Below, one piece after another: positions 18,310 to 26,925 of a DNA stretch of 64,000 bases. A program made the translations under genes and the position numbers. Numbering within the stretch: position 1 is the first letter of the stretch; every line of letters begins with the position of its first letter. The stretch is from Microbacterium sp. SD291 (GTDB lineage Bacteria > Actinomycetota > Actinomycetes > Actinomycetales > Microbacteriaceae), in NCBI RefSeq assembly GCF_017355365.1, contig NZ_JADIJR010000016.1, forward strand, positions 1 to 64,000. The letters run 5' to 3'. Under the pieces are notes generated by a model. The model saw only the letters and a program-made list of their open reading frames with translations. It had not been told where the DNA came from and ran no database searches.

Positions 18310-19212
18310 ATGCTGAGACGCGGAATCCGCCGAAAGGCCAAGCTGCTGTGGCGCGCAGCGGGAAACCTCGTGGACAGGCGGCTGTACCCGCGGTGCGCTC
18401 CTGTTCGCGCCCACTGGTGGACGTGGCATCCCAATTTCGGAGATGAGATCAACCGTCTGGTGCTTCCGAGGTATGGCATCGCTCCGGTCCTCACTCGCGC
18501 GGCCGACGCTGAGCTCTTCGGCGTCGGTTCGATCCTCGAGCAGGTTCCCTCCGAATTCCAGGGCTGGGTATGGGGCAGCGGGAAGATGCAAGACGATCAG
18601 CCGACGCAGATCCCCGCCGCACAGGTCCTCGCGGTGCGAGGCCGGTTGACGCGAGACCTGCTCGGACTCGCCGGGAGCACGCGACTCGGCGACCCGGGTC
18701 TGCTGGTGTCGAGAGGAATTCGCAGGGCGCCTCTCAGCGGCAGGATCGCGATCGTGCCGCACTTCAGCCATCGAGGCTCCGCTGAGGTGGATGCGCTTGT
18801 GAAACGTCTCGGGCAGGCGGCATACGTCATCGACGTCACCGATCGCCCGAAGAAAGTCATCAGGCGGATCAGCGCGGCCGACGCGGTCATCAGCACTTCG
18901 CTGCATGGATTGATCGTGGCGGATGCCTACGGGATCCCCGCGGTGTGGGCGCTGCCCGAGCCGATGCTCGGTGGAGGCGCTTTCAAGTTCCACGACTACG
19001 AGAGCGTCGTCCTCCCCGGCGGAGGGAGCCGGCGGATCGATCTCGCGGCGGTGCGCACGAAGAGTGATGTCGACGAGCTCGCGAGCTGCGCCGACGGCGA
19101 TGCGGTCGCGCGTGCGCAATCCGAGCTCGAACAGGCGCTGAGCGATCTGAAGCGAAGTCTTCCGCGTCGGATCACACCGTTCAGGCTGGCACTCGAACAG
19201 GCGCGGTCCTGA
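18310..19212 (+). CDS. polysaccharide pyruvyltransferase family protein (2 of 3)
   Basis: A 300-residue paralogue of the protein at 15165. It keeps the same blocks: WWTWHPNFGDEINRLVLPRY, VLAVRGRLTRDLLG and STSLHGLIVADAYGIPAVW. ATG 18310 begins 1 nt after the preceding stop; the open frame upstream lies inside that gene. The 5' half differs most, suggesting a different acceptor. Function follows from the family: transfer of pyruvate from PEP onto a sugar of the repeat unit. Confidence 0.85.
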   Translation: MLRRGIRRKAKLLWRAAGNLVDRRLYPRCAPVRAHWWTWHPNFGDEINRLVLPRYGIAPVLTRAADAELFGVGSILEQVPSEFQGWVWGSGKMQDDQPTQIPAAQVLAVRGRLTRDLLGLAGSTRLGDPGLLVSRGIRRAPLSGRIAIVPHFSHRGSAEVDALVKRLGQAAYVIDVTDRPKKVIRRISAADAVISTSLHGLIVADAYGIPAVWALPEPMLGGGAFKFHDYESVVLPGGGSRRIDLAAVRTKSDVDELASCADGDAVARAQSELEQALSDLKRSLPRRITPFRLALEQARS

Positions 19213-19284
19213 GCGGGAGATACCATGTGACAGGCGGTGGGGCCGCCCGATCGGCGCCGGCCGAGTACTCAGAGGGGGACATTC

Positions 19285-20262
19285 GTGGGAGAGTCGACGA
19301 CGCGTGCGGCACTGGTCGTGATCGCCACCTACCGCCGGCCGGATCACGTGCGAACGTGCCTGGAGCACATCCGCCGGCAGACGACGACACCGAGCCGGGT
19401 GATCGTCGTGGACGCTTCACCGGACGACCTGACTCGGGACGTGGTCACGGCGTTCGAAGACGTCGAGTATCGGCGCAATGATCTGGGGGCCGGCACCCTG
19501 GCCGCGTCCCGCGCCATCGGGGTGCAGGATGCCGTCGAGGACGTGGTCGCCTTCATCGACGACGACGCCTATGCCGAGCCTCAGTGGCTCGCGGAGCTGC
19601 TCGCCGCCTACGACGATCCGACAGTCGGCGCTGTGGGCGGGCGCGCTGACAACGACCGGCCGGGTGAGGAACGGGAGGGACTCGACAGCATCGGCCGCTT
19701 CCTCGCCGACGGCACGCTCACCGGAAACTTCGGCGCCGACCCCGGTCGCATCGTCGAGACCGACCACATGCTGGGTGCCAACATGTCGGTGCGCACCGAC
19801 GCGCTGCGCGCGATCGGCGGGATCCATGACTACTACCCAGGGACGTGCCTCCGCGAGGACTCCGACCTCTCGCTCAGAGTCAAGAAGGCCGGCTACCGCA
19901 TCGTTTTCGCGCCCCGCGCCGCGGCGCTGCACGTCGCTGGTGAGTATGCCAAGGGCAAGCGATTCGACCTCCGATATCGGTTCTACGGGGCGCGCAATCA
20001 CATCCTGCTTCTGACGACGACGCTCGGCTGGACCGATGCCCATCTCCCGCGGCACCTCGGCAAGACGCTGCGCGGTGCGATTAAGGAGTCATGGTCCGGG
20101 GTTCTCGGATGGCCGAGCAAGCGGGGTCTGACCGCGAAAGCCCGAGGGATCGCCGGAGGCGTGAGTCGTGCGGCTGTCGACGTGGCAGGCACGGTCGTCG
20201 GGCTCTGCGCCTCGATCCGGCCTGTGGACCGCGCGGCCGGCGTCTCACAGAGCTGGCGGTAG
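19285..20262 (+). CDS. GT2 family glycosyltransferase
   Basis: A 325-residue GT-A protein: VIATYRRPDHVRTCLEHIRR near the start, the metal site FIDDDAYAEPQW at about 90-101, GANMSVRTDALRAIGG, and LREDSDLSLRVKKAGY, whose ED pair is the catalytic base region. GTG 19285 has an excellent AGAGGGGGA ribosome binding site at about 19271-19279; an ATG in the same frame at 19237 lacks one. It starts a forward run of three transferase genes. Confidence 0.88.
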   Translation: MGESTTRAALVVIATYRRPDHVRTCLEHIRRQTTTPSRVIVVDASPDDLTRDVVTAFEDVEYRRNDLGAGTLAASRAIGVQDAVEDVVAFIDDDAYAEPQWLAELLAAYDDPTVGAVGGRADNDRPGEEREGLDSIGRFLADGTLTGNFGADPGRIVETDHMLGANMSVRTDALRAIGGIHDYYPGTCLREDSDLSLRVKKAGYRIVFAPRAAALHVAGEYAKGKRFDLRYRFYGARNHILLLTTTLGWTDAHLPRHLGKTLRGAIKESWSGVLGWPSKRGLTAKARGIAGGVSRAAVDVAGTVVGLCASIRPVDRAAGVSQSWR

Positions 20263-20266
20263 CCGG

Positions 20267-21265
20267 ATGGAGCCGCGAGCAGTGGACGACTCGTCGCGGT
20301 CGGTGCGAGCGGTGTACGTCGTGCTCTCGCACCGGAACTGGGCGCAGGTGCGCCGACTCGCCGGCGCGATACTCGTCTCCAGTCCGGAGGCGCGAGTGAT
20401 CATCGCCCACGACGCCCGTGCCGAGACGTTTCCCGTCGATGCGGAAGACGAGCGCATCGACATCTTCGCGCACGGTCTCGCCTGCGACTGGGGTTCGTGG
20501 GAACTCGTGGACGCCGCATTGCGCGCGTTCGACAGGGCTCGGACGACGTGGGATCCGCAGCTGATCTGCCTGATCTCGGGCCAGGACTACCCGATGCGTC
20601 ACCTGCCGGAGTGGGAGCAGGAGGCGATCACCGCGCCGAGCTGGATCGGAGAGGCACGGCCGCTGCGCTATCGACCGCGGTGGGGGCGGCGACGTGGTCG
20701 GGGCGACGATCGGTATACGCGCTACGCGTACCGATGGTTCCGGGCGCCGTTCGGCGGAACCGGACTGCCGGCGCACTCGGGAGCCGGCCGCTTCGCTGCG
20801 CGGGTCCGCCGCGCTCTGGCGCTGCACCTGGAGCCTGTTTTCAGCATCCGGTTCGTCGAACGCGGGAGAGGGCGCCATTACGGCATCCGTCGTCTTCGCG
20901 TTCCGTTCACGACGCAGACACCCTGCTACCTCGGGTCGCAGTGGCTGGCGGTGCGCCGCCCTGAAGTCGACGCGCTTCTCGATCATGACTTCGCCAGGGG
21001 GACGCCGCTTCGACGGCTGTACCGGCGCTCGGTCATTCCCGACGAATCGGCTCTGGTCACCCCTCTGAGCTGGCGGTCGAACCCGAGTTCGCTGCCACCG
21101 GTGTCGCTGAGCAGATGGGATCCGGACGACGATGAGACCGTGACCTGGACCCTCGAGGACCTTCCGATGCTGCTCGGGAGCGGGTCGCCGTTCTGCCGCA
21201 AGGTCGATCCGGACCGCAGTGCCGAGCTGATGGATGCTCTGGACGAAGTGATCGCGGGTTCGTGA
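20267..21265 (+). CDS. core-2/I-branching type N-acetylglucosaminyltransferase-like protein (GT14)
   Basis: A 332-residue protein with the hallmarks of the core-2/I-branching (PF02485-like) family: VLSHRNWAQVRRLAGAI near the start, LICLISGQDYPMRHLPE at about 101-117, YLGSQWLAVRRPEVD near 226-240 and SVIPDESALVTPL near 258-270, where the Glu is the likely base. Animal members make beta-1,6-GlcNAc branches; bacterial ones act on capsules with unproved specificity. ATG 20267 begins 4 nt after the GT2 stop; a longer open frame is antisense-driven. It is coupled to the next GT2. Confidence 0.8.
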   Translation: MEPRAVDDSSRSVRAVYVVLSHRNWAQVRRLAGAILVSSPEARVIIAHDARAETFPVDAEDERIDIFAHGLACDWGSWELVDAALRAFDRARTTWDPQLICLISGQDYPMRHLPEWEQEAITAPSWIGEARPLRYRPRWGRRRGRGDDRYTRYAYRWFRAPFGGTGLPAHSGAGRFAARVRRALALHLEPVFSIRFVERGRGRHYGIRRLRVPFTTQTPCYLGSQWLAVRRPEVDALLDHDFARGTPLRRLYRRSVIPDESALVTPLSWRSNPSSLPPVSLSRWDPDDDETVTWTLEDLPMLLGSGSPFCRKVDPDRSAELMDALDEVIAGS

Positions 21266-22254
21266 TGGACTCCCTCACCTTCGCGCTCGTCATTCCGACC
21301 TATCGGCGCCCGCATCTCGTGCTGCAGGCTGTCGAGAGCGGTCTCCGCCAGGACCGCCCGTTCGATGAGATCATCGTCGTCGCCGACGGCGAGGATGATC
21401 CGGCACTCGACGTGCTGCGCGAACAACCCGTCGTCATCGAGGCCGTCCCGCACGGCGGAGTCGCGTCGGCCCGCAATGCGGGAATCGCGCGAGCGACGAC
21501 CGACTGGGTGTGTTTCCTCGACGATGACGATCTGCTGCATCCGCACTACCTGTCGAGCCTGGAGCGCGATATCGAGGCGCGGCCCACGGTCAAGGCGTTC
21601 AACACCGAGTACTGGAGCTTCGCCGAGAAGGCGGGGCCGCGAGAGGAGTTCGAGGCTCGCGACCTCGATGGATGCCTCGCTGCGGCAGCGACGGCTGCGC
21701 CGAAGAACGACATGGCCTATCTCCACATCGAGGGGCGCAGCTTCGACCGGCTGCTCGAACGGCTGCTCGGCTCCATGAGCACCGCCGCGGTCGAGCGTGA
21801 GGTGCTGCAGCGCGCCGGCGGGTTTCCTACAGGATTCGCGACTGCCGAGGACTGGACGATGTACGTGAACGTCTCGCGGCTGACCGAATGGGGAGTCGTT
21901 CCGGAGCGTCTCGCATTCTTCCGCGACCATGTCGCGAACGTCACGCATACCGGATCCACGTCCAAGGGGCTTACTGTGCTCCGCGCGATCGGATCGTTCT
22001 GGGGTCCGACCCCGCTCCCGACTCCGCCGCATCGGTCGCTCGACGACTACCGGCGCTTCTATCGCTATGAACTGAGGAACGTACTGGAGCGCTGCCGGCG
22101 CGCGCGGGATATCGTCGCCTACCGAGAAGCGCTGCGCCTCGCCGCTCCGATCCTGCCGCGCCGCATCGACCGGCTCAGCGCGATGATCCCGCCGGCGATG
22201 TGGGAAGGCGTGCGCCGCATCCGCCGCCGTCGACGCGGCGGCGACGTCTCCTGA
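21265..22254 (+). CDS. GT2 family glycosyltransferase
   Basis: A 329-residue GT-A protein with LVIPTYRRPHLVLQAVESGL at the start, VASARNAGIARATTDW, and the metal site CFLDDDDLLHPHYL near 83-96. AEDWTMYVNVSRL later gives the catalytic acidic pair. ATG 21265 shares one base with the preceding stop (TGATG); GTG 21262 is an alternative. The C-terminal 30 residues are very Arg-rich. It is the last gene of this forward block, convergent to the ABC transporter gene. Confidence 0.87.
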   Translation: MDSLTFALVIPTYRRPHLVLQAVESGLRQDRPFDEIIVVADGEDDPALDVLREQPVVIEAVPHGGVASARNAGIARATTDWVCFLDDDDLLHPHYLSSLERDIEARPTVKAFNTEYWSFAEKAGPREEFEARDLDGCLAAAATAAPKNDMAYLHIEGRSFDRLLERLLGSMSTAAVEREVLQRAGGFPTGFATAEDWTMYVNVSRLTEWGVVPERLAFFRDHVANVTHTGSTSKGLTVLRAIGSFWGPTPLPTPPHRSLDDYRRFYRYELRNVLERCRRARDIVAYREALRLAAPILPRRIDRLSAMIPPAMWEGVRRIRRRRRGGDVS

Positions 22255-22271
22255 CCTCGTTCGAGGCAGCG

Positions 22272-24083
22272 CTATTCGAGCTGTCCGAGCTCGACGAGAC
22301 GGGCGAACTCGGGGTCGCGATCGCGCACCTCGTCGAACGTCCCCTCTGCGGCGATGCGTCCGCCGCGCAGATGGATGAGGTGATCGACCGAACGGACGGT
22401 CGAGAGCCGGTGAGCCACGATGACGATCGTCATCCGGCCACGGAGCTGCTCGAGGGTCTGCGCGATCTCGCGTTCCGTCGCGTTGTCGAGCGCGCTGGTC
22501 GCTTCGTCGAGCACCAGCAGGCGGGGTCGACGGTAGAGCGCCCGAGCGAGACCGATCCGCTGACGCTGACCCCCTGAAAGCCGGACGCCGCGATCACCAA
22601 CGACCGTGTCGACGCCCTGGGGAAGCTGCTGCAGCAGATCGGTCAGCTGCGCCTGCCCTGCGGCATCCCGCACCCGTTCGAGATCGATCGACGCCGCGTC
22701 CTCCCCGAACGCGATGTTCTGCGCGACGGACGCGTTCACGAGGAAGACGTCTTGGGGCACGACCCCGATTCCCGAGTACCACGATGCGAGATCGTCATCG
22801 ATCAGGCGATCGCCGCACCGCACCGCACCAGACGTCGGCGTGAGCAGCCCGAGCACGATGTCGACCACGGTCGTCTTGCCCGCTCCGCTGCCTCCGGTGA
22901 AGGCCGTCGTCCGGTTCTCGGTGATCGTCAGATTCAGATCGGTGAGCACCGGCTGATCGGCATCGGGGTAGGCGAAGGTGACGCCGTCGAGCACGATGTC
23001 GCCCTCCGGGCGGGGGCCGCTGCGCGGCGTCTCCTCATGACGTCCGCCGGCTTCGAGCTCATCCAGGGTCTCTGTCATGATCCGCATGCCTGCCTGCCCC
23101 GAGCGCGCAGTGGCGAGACTGGCGCTCACCCTGTTCATCGTCGGCAGCGCGCGCATCGACGCCGTCGCGAACAATCCCAGGATCGGGATGACTTCCGCGC
23201 TCTGGCCGATCGCGAAGAGGATGCCGGCGATCCCGATGATCGCGATGATGAATGACACCTCGAGCAGGTAGCGCGGCACATCCGAGATGAAGCTCATCTC
23301 GCGCCCGAGGCGTGCGCCCCGCAGCCTTGCGTTGCGGAATCCGCGTACGAAAGACGAGGCGCTCGACGTGAGCCTCGTCTCGCGGAACCCGTCCAGTCCC
23401 GGCATCAGCGACTGCCACGCTTCCAGTCCCGCCTCGGCGAGGTCCTCTCCGATTCGCAGCTGGCGAGCGCGGAGAATGCGCTGCACGCCGAAGACCAGTC
23501 CACCGAAGAGTGCGACGGCGAACAGCGTGACGAGCGGCGCTGCTGCCGCGAGCACGACCATGATCGCCGCGAGCATCAGGACGTCGGTGCAGAGGGTCAC
23601 CGACGCGAGGAGCACGCTGGTCGCCTGGTTCGTGCAGTCGTTGATGTTGCGGTACACGACGGTGAGGGATCTCGCGCGGTGTGCCGTGTAGGGGGACAGC
23701 ACGTAGCGATTCATGAGCTCGGCAGCCGCCAGAGCGCTCACGCGTGTCGTGCGGCCCAGGAGCCACCACCGGAACGCCAGCGCTCCTGCGCTCTTGACGA
23801 TGAACGCGATGACCACGATGCCCGCGACGAACGGGATGAGAGTCGAGAGTTCGTCCGTCCCGACCATGCCGACGACCCACTGCAGGAACCCACCTTCAGG
23901 TGAGCCGGAGGTGATGAGCTGCATCAGCGGGATCATGGCCGCGACGCCGGCCATGTCGAGCAGCGCCAAGGCCACGGACGCCGCGACCGTGGAGCCTATC
24001 CAGCGCCGCGGGCGCGCACCGGTGACCCTCAGCAGAGTGCCCAGCTGGGGCAAGAGGCCGGAGCGTCGCTCGGTGCGTTTCAT
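22272..24083 (-). CDS. ABC exporter, fused membrane and ATPase domains
   Basis: A 603-residue half-transporter with six membrane helices (about 30-300), then an ATPase domain with Walker A GGSGAGKTT, signature LSGGQRQR, Walker B LLVLDEATSALD and the H-loop VAHRLSTV. It resembles PglK/MsbA-type exporters of lipid-linked oligosaccharides or peptides. ATG 24083 has an AGAGGA ribosome binding site 3 nt away and beats ATG 24164. It is transcribed away from the Tat-secreted cysteine-rich protein gene; whether it moves a glycan, lipid or peptide is open. Confidence 0.88.
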   Translation of the reverse strand: MKRTERRSGLLPQLGTLLRVTGARPRRWIGSTVAASVALALLDMAGVAAMIPLMQLITSGSPEGGFLQWVVGMVGTDELSTLIPFVAGIVVIAFIVKSAGALAFRWWLLGRTTRVSALAAAELMNRYVLSPYTAHRARSLTVVYRNINDCTNQATSVLLASVTLCTDVLMLAAIMVVLAAAAPLVTLFAVALFGGLVFGVQRILRARQLRIGEDLAEAGLEAWQSLMPGLDGFRETRLTSSASSFVRGFRNARLRGARLGREMSFISDVPRYLLEVSFIIAIIGIAGILFAIGQSAEVIPILGLFATASMRALPTMNRVSASLATARSGQAGMRIMTETLDELEAGGRHEETPRSGPRPEGDIVLDGVTFAYPDADQPVLTDLNLTITENRTTAFTGGSGAGKTTVVDIVLGLLTPTSGAVRCGDRLIDDDLASWYSGIGVVPQDVFLVNASVAQNIAFGEDAASIDLERVRDAAGQAQLTDLLQQLPQGVDTVVGDRGVRLSGGQRQRIGLARALYRRPRLLVLDEATSALDNATEREIAQTLEQLRGRMTIVIVAHRLSTVRSVDHLIHLRGGRIAAEGTFDEVRDRDPEFARLVELGQLE

Positions 24084-24149
24084 CGGGTCCTCTCGGGTGC
24101 GCGCGAACAGGTGTATCGGCGCGTGCTCGCTTACGCTAACATTGTGCTC

Positions 24150-24176
24150 GCATCGGTCCTTCATTCGGATCGATGC
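24150..24176 (+). promoter_or_regulatory. hairpin in the divergent leader region
   Basis: GCATCGGTCC (24150-24159) and GGATCGATGC (24167-24176) form a 10-bp stem with one wobble and a 7-nt loop. It lies 57 nt before the secreted-protein start and upstream of the ABC transporter start, in a 149-bp divergent gap. It may be a leader stem or a protein-binding palindrome. No convincing promoter hexamers were found. Confidence 0.4.
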
Positions 24177-24232
24177 TGCGCGCTTTGTGCTCTCTGGGGA
24201 AGCGTGTCAACTAGCGCCGATTGGGGAATCGA

Positions 24233-24700
24233 ATGACTGAGAACGAACAGGACGGCATCAGCCGTCGAACTGTCACCAAGGCGATGGCGTGGGCAGTGCC
24301 CGCCGTCGCCGTCGCCTCTACTGTGCCCATGGCGGCCGCCAGCTGCATCCCGGAGATCTTCCTGGGTGCGGGCAGCTGCAAGTGTCCTGGCCAGAGCACG
24401 GATCTGCCGTGGACCTACTTCCTCCGAGTGTGCGCAGGCGGAACCGCTTGCCCGATCGGGTCCAAGGAGGTCACCATCACCAAGATCGTCTCGAACAGTG
24501 GTGTCACTGTCTGGGAGGGTTCGCAGACGATCGGCGTCGACGGATGCACCGTCATCCAGGGAAGCTCGAGCAACAGCGCGAACTTCCTCGACATTTACCA
24601 CTCCATCGATGGTGTCGACCAGTCGCCGACCCGGGTGAACGCACCGCCGAACTGCGACGACATCGAGAACGCGATCGGGGAATGCTCGGTCGTCGACTGA
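24233..24700 (+). CDS. Tat-type exported cysteine-rich protein
   Basis: A 155-residue protein. The N-terminus has SRRTVTK, matching the twin-arginine pattern, then a hydrophobic stretch (AMAWAVPAVAVASTV) and a likely AxA cleavage just before residue 37 (AAAS). The mature part of about 120 residues has eight cysteines (SC, SC, KC, VC, AC, GC, NC, EC), an even number that would fit four disulfides. No enzyme motif is seen. ATG 24233 has TTGGGGA upstream; the in-frame TTG 24221 is less likely. A strong terminator follows. It could be a surface or matrix protein; the role is unknown. Confidence 0.72.
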   Translation: MTENEQDGISRRTVTKAMAWAVPAVAVASTVPMAAASCIPEIFLGAGSCKCPGQSTDLPWTYFLRVCAGGTACPIGSKEVTITKIVSNSGVTVWEGSQTIGVDGCTVIQGSSSNSANFLDIYHSIDGVDQSPTRVNAPPNCDDIENAIGECSVVD

Positions 24701-24721
24701 CGCGAATCGATCGTCTGATCG

Positions 24722-24758
24722 AGAAGTGGTGCCCGTGCTCAGCACGGGCACCACTTCT
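24722..24758. terminator. bidirectional intrinsic terminator
   Basis: Two perfectly complementary 18-nt arms (24722-24739 and 24741-24758) around one central base; in practice a ~15-bp stem with a short loop. A T-rich run (TCGTTTGTT) follows on the plus strand. It separates the secreted-protein gene from the convergent glycosyltransferase operon. Confidence 0.88.
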
Positions 24759-24778
24759 TCGTTTGTTCCGCAGGTCTC

Positions 24779-25882
24779 TCAGCCGCGGACTGCGCGCAGT
24801 GCACCGAGGAATTCGGCGGCGCGCTGTGACCAATCCACTGCTGCGACAGTCGCCGCCTCAGGGAACCGGGTCTTGGCCGGGACCGCATCGGCCACAGCCC
24901 CGGCGAACGCGTCGCCTTCTGCGAGCACGACCCCCGGCGCTTCGCGAAAACCCGCCACGGGCGTCGACACGATCGGTCGCCCGACAGCCTGATACTCGTA
25001 GAGCTTCAGCGGATCGAGGCTCTCCGTGAACGGCGTCACGAGGTGCGGAACCACCAGAACGTCTGCGTGCTGCAGATAGCCGGGCACCGCGTCCCGGGGG
25101 CGGGCGGCCAGCACCACCGCACCGGCGTCGCGCAGCAGCGCGGTGTCGGCGGCATCCAGCGAATCCGGCCCGACGAGCGCAAGCCGCCCGTGTCCGTGCA
25201 GTGCCCGCGCCGTCGCGGCGGCCAATTCCACGTCGAGCCTGTCTCGGTGCAGGGTGCCGAGGTAGAGGGCGTACGGGCCGTCCGGAAGGTCCGCGGGGCG
25301 GGGCATCGGCATCCGGTACCGATCGACGTCCACCGCATTGCGGATCACGTCGATGTCGGCCCGCTGCGGGCGCTTGCGCCGCGCCAGTTCGGGAGAGCAG
25401 GCCACGACTGCTGCGGCGTTCTGCAGCAGCCACTCCTCGCCGGCCGCGATGCGCGCGAGCTCCGCGGCCGGCCGTTCGGCGGCCAGCCAGTCGTCGGTCA
25501 TGTCGTACAGCGTGCGCCATCCGGTCGAACGGGCGAGGCCCGCCGCCGTCGGGTCGTTGATCCACAGCAGCGGATGCTCCATGCCGAGCCGCGCTGCGGC
25601 ACGGGCGGCGCTGCCGGCGAGTCGTGAATCTGCGCGGGCATCGAGCCGACGGGGCAGCCACTTCACGGGCCGGAACGACCACAGGCGGTCTGTGAGCGGG
25701 CGCAGGCGGCGTCCGAACCTCGGCGCGAGTCCACGGCGCACGGCATGGAGCGGATCATCCGCCGGCTCGATGAACAGCACGCGAAGCGCCGGGTCGGCGT
25801 CGAGAAGTCCCGACACCAGGTATTGGTTCCTGCGCCACACCTCGTCCCACGCTTCGAGAGAGACCACGACGAGATCGGTCAT
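24779..25882 (-). CDS. GT4-type glycosyltransferase, TuaH-like
   Basis: A 367-residue GT-B protein. LLWINDPTAAGLARSTGWRT and YDMTDDWLA in the N-terminal half are typical of the TuaH-like subgroup known from teichuronic acid loci. The donor domain has YALYLGTLHRDRLDVEL and DPLKLYEYQAVGRPIVSTP in place of a strict EX7E. ATG 25882 overlaps the upstream GT4 stop by 4 nt (ATGA). It is the last gene of a four-gene reverse operon. Confidence 0.85.
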   Translation of the reverse strand: MTDLVVVSLEAWDEVWRRNQYLVSGLLDADPALRVLFIEPADDPLHAVRRGLAPRFGRRLRPLTDRLWSFRPVKWLPRRLDARADSRLAGSAARAAARLGMEHPLLWINDPTAAGLARSTGWRTLYDMTDDWLAAERPAAELARIAAGEEWLLQNAAAVVACSPELARRKRPQRADIDVIRNAVDVDRYRMPMPRPADLPDGPYALYLGTLHRDRLDVELAAATARALHGHGRLALVGPDSLDAADTALLRDAGAVVLAARPRDAVPGYLQHADVLVVPHLVTPFTESLDPLKLYEYQAVGRPIVSTPVAGFREAPGVVLAEGDAFAGAVADAVPAKTRFPEAATVAAVDWSQRAAEFLGALRAVRG

Positions 25883-26925
25883 CGGACTCTCCGTCCCAGC
25901 GCTGCCCTGTAGACGGCATCGGTTCCTGCGACCTGCTCCGGCAGGGAGAAGCGCTGGCGCTGTCGGAGGCGCACCGCAGTCCCGAGTTCCGACCGGCCAT
26001 CGGCGTCGGCCGCCAGCGAGCGCAGAGCGGAGGCGGCAGCTGATGCGTTCTCGGGAGGGAACAGCGCCCGCGGGTCGAGATCTTCGAGGAGGTCGAGGTG
26101 TCCTGCTGCCCCGGCGGCGATCACGGGCACCCCGTGCGACATGGCTTCGAGCACGGAGATGCCCAGTCCCTCCTTCGGGCACGTCGCGAGGAGCATCCCG
26201 GCTTCGTCGAGCAGCGCCGGCACGTCTTCGCGGAAGCCGAGCAGCGTGACGGCATCCGCCACGCCGAGATCCCGAGCGAGACGATCGAGCAGGGGGCCGT
26301 CCGGCCCGTCGCCGGCGATCAGCAGACGCCAGCCGCTGTCCGCCAGGCCAGAGGCGGCGAAGGCGCGTACGCCCAACGCCGTCTGCTTCTCGGGCTGCAG
26401 CCGCTGTGCCATCAGGATCGTCCGGGAGTGGCGGACTCGATCGGAGGTCACGTTCGGCACGCCCGTGTGTACGATGGTGCTCGGAACGCCGGTGCTCGCG
26501 GCGACCGCGCGGCTGATGGCGATCTCCGCGTCGATCCGTCCGGCCAGCACTCGATCCCACCTGAGCGGCCCGACCCCTCCGCGGGCGGAGGCGAAGTGGC
26601 GTGTCGAGACGACCGCCGGGCGGGGATGCCGACCGGGAATCCCGAATGCGATGGCGGCCGCGCCGTCGGCGGCGGTCATGTGAGTGTTCGCGACGTCGAC
26701 CTCGACCGAACGCAATGCCCGAACGAGCTGACCGACTCCCGTTCCTCGCGTGAACGGCACTCCCGCGGCTTCGAGCGCGGGGGCCATCAGCGCGGGGTCG
26801 CCGCCTGCCACTCGCACGTCGTGACCCGCATCGGCCTGCGCGATCGCGAGCCTGAGCACGAAGCGCTCCACTCCCGCGAAACGATCGGAGCACACGGCGT
26901 GAATGATGCGCAGACTCCCCGTCAT
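25879..26925 (-). CDS. GT4 family glycosyltransferase
   Basis: A 348-residue GT-B protein: IIHAVCSDRFAGVERFVLRL at the start, MAQRLQPEKQTALGVRAFA entering the donor domain, and EX7E at Glu252/Glu260 (KEGLGISVLE). ATG 26925 overlaps the upstream stop (ATGA), which rules out the longer frame to 27033. A quite typical capsule transferase; the sugar is unknown. Tight overlaps with both neighbours imply stoichiometric expression. Confidence 0.87.
   Translation of the reverse strand: MTGSLRIIHAVCSDRFAGVERFVLRLAIAQADAGHDVRVAGGDPALMAPALEAAGVPFTRGTGVGQLVRALRSVEVDVANTHMTAADGAAAIAFGIPGRHPRPAVVSTRHFASARGGVGPLRWDRVLAGRIDAEIAISRAVAASTGVPSTIVHTGVPNVTSDRVRHSRTILMAQRLQPEKQTALGVRAFAASGLADSGWRLLIAGDGPDGPLLDRLARDLGVADAVTLLGFREDVPALLDEAGMLLATCPKEGLGISVLEAMSHGVPVIAAGAAGHLDLLEDLDPRALFPPENASAAASALRSLAADADGRSELGTAVRLRQRQRFSLPEQVAGTDAVYRAALGRRVR

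Noticed and set aside
16086..18494. Single 802-residue reverse protein
   Set aside because: Only the part up to 17147 is a GT4; upstream it is antisense to the GT32-like and pyruvyltransferase genes.
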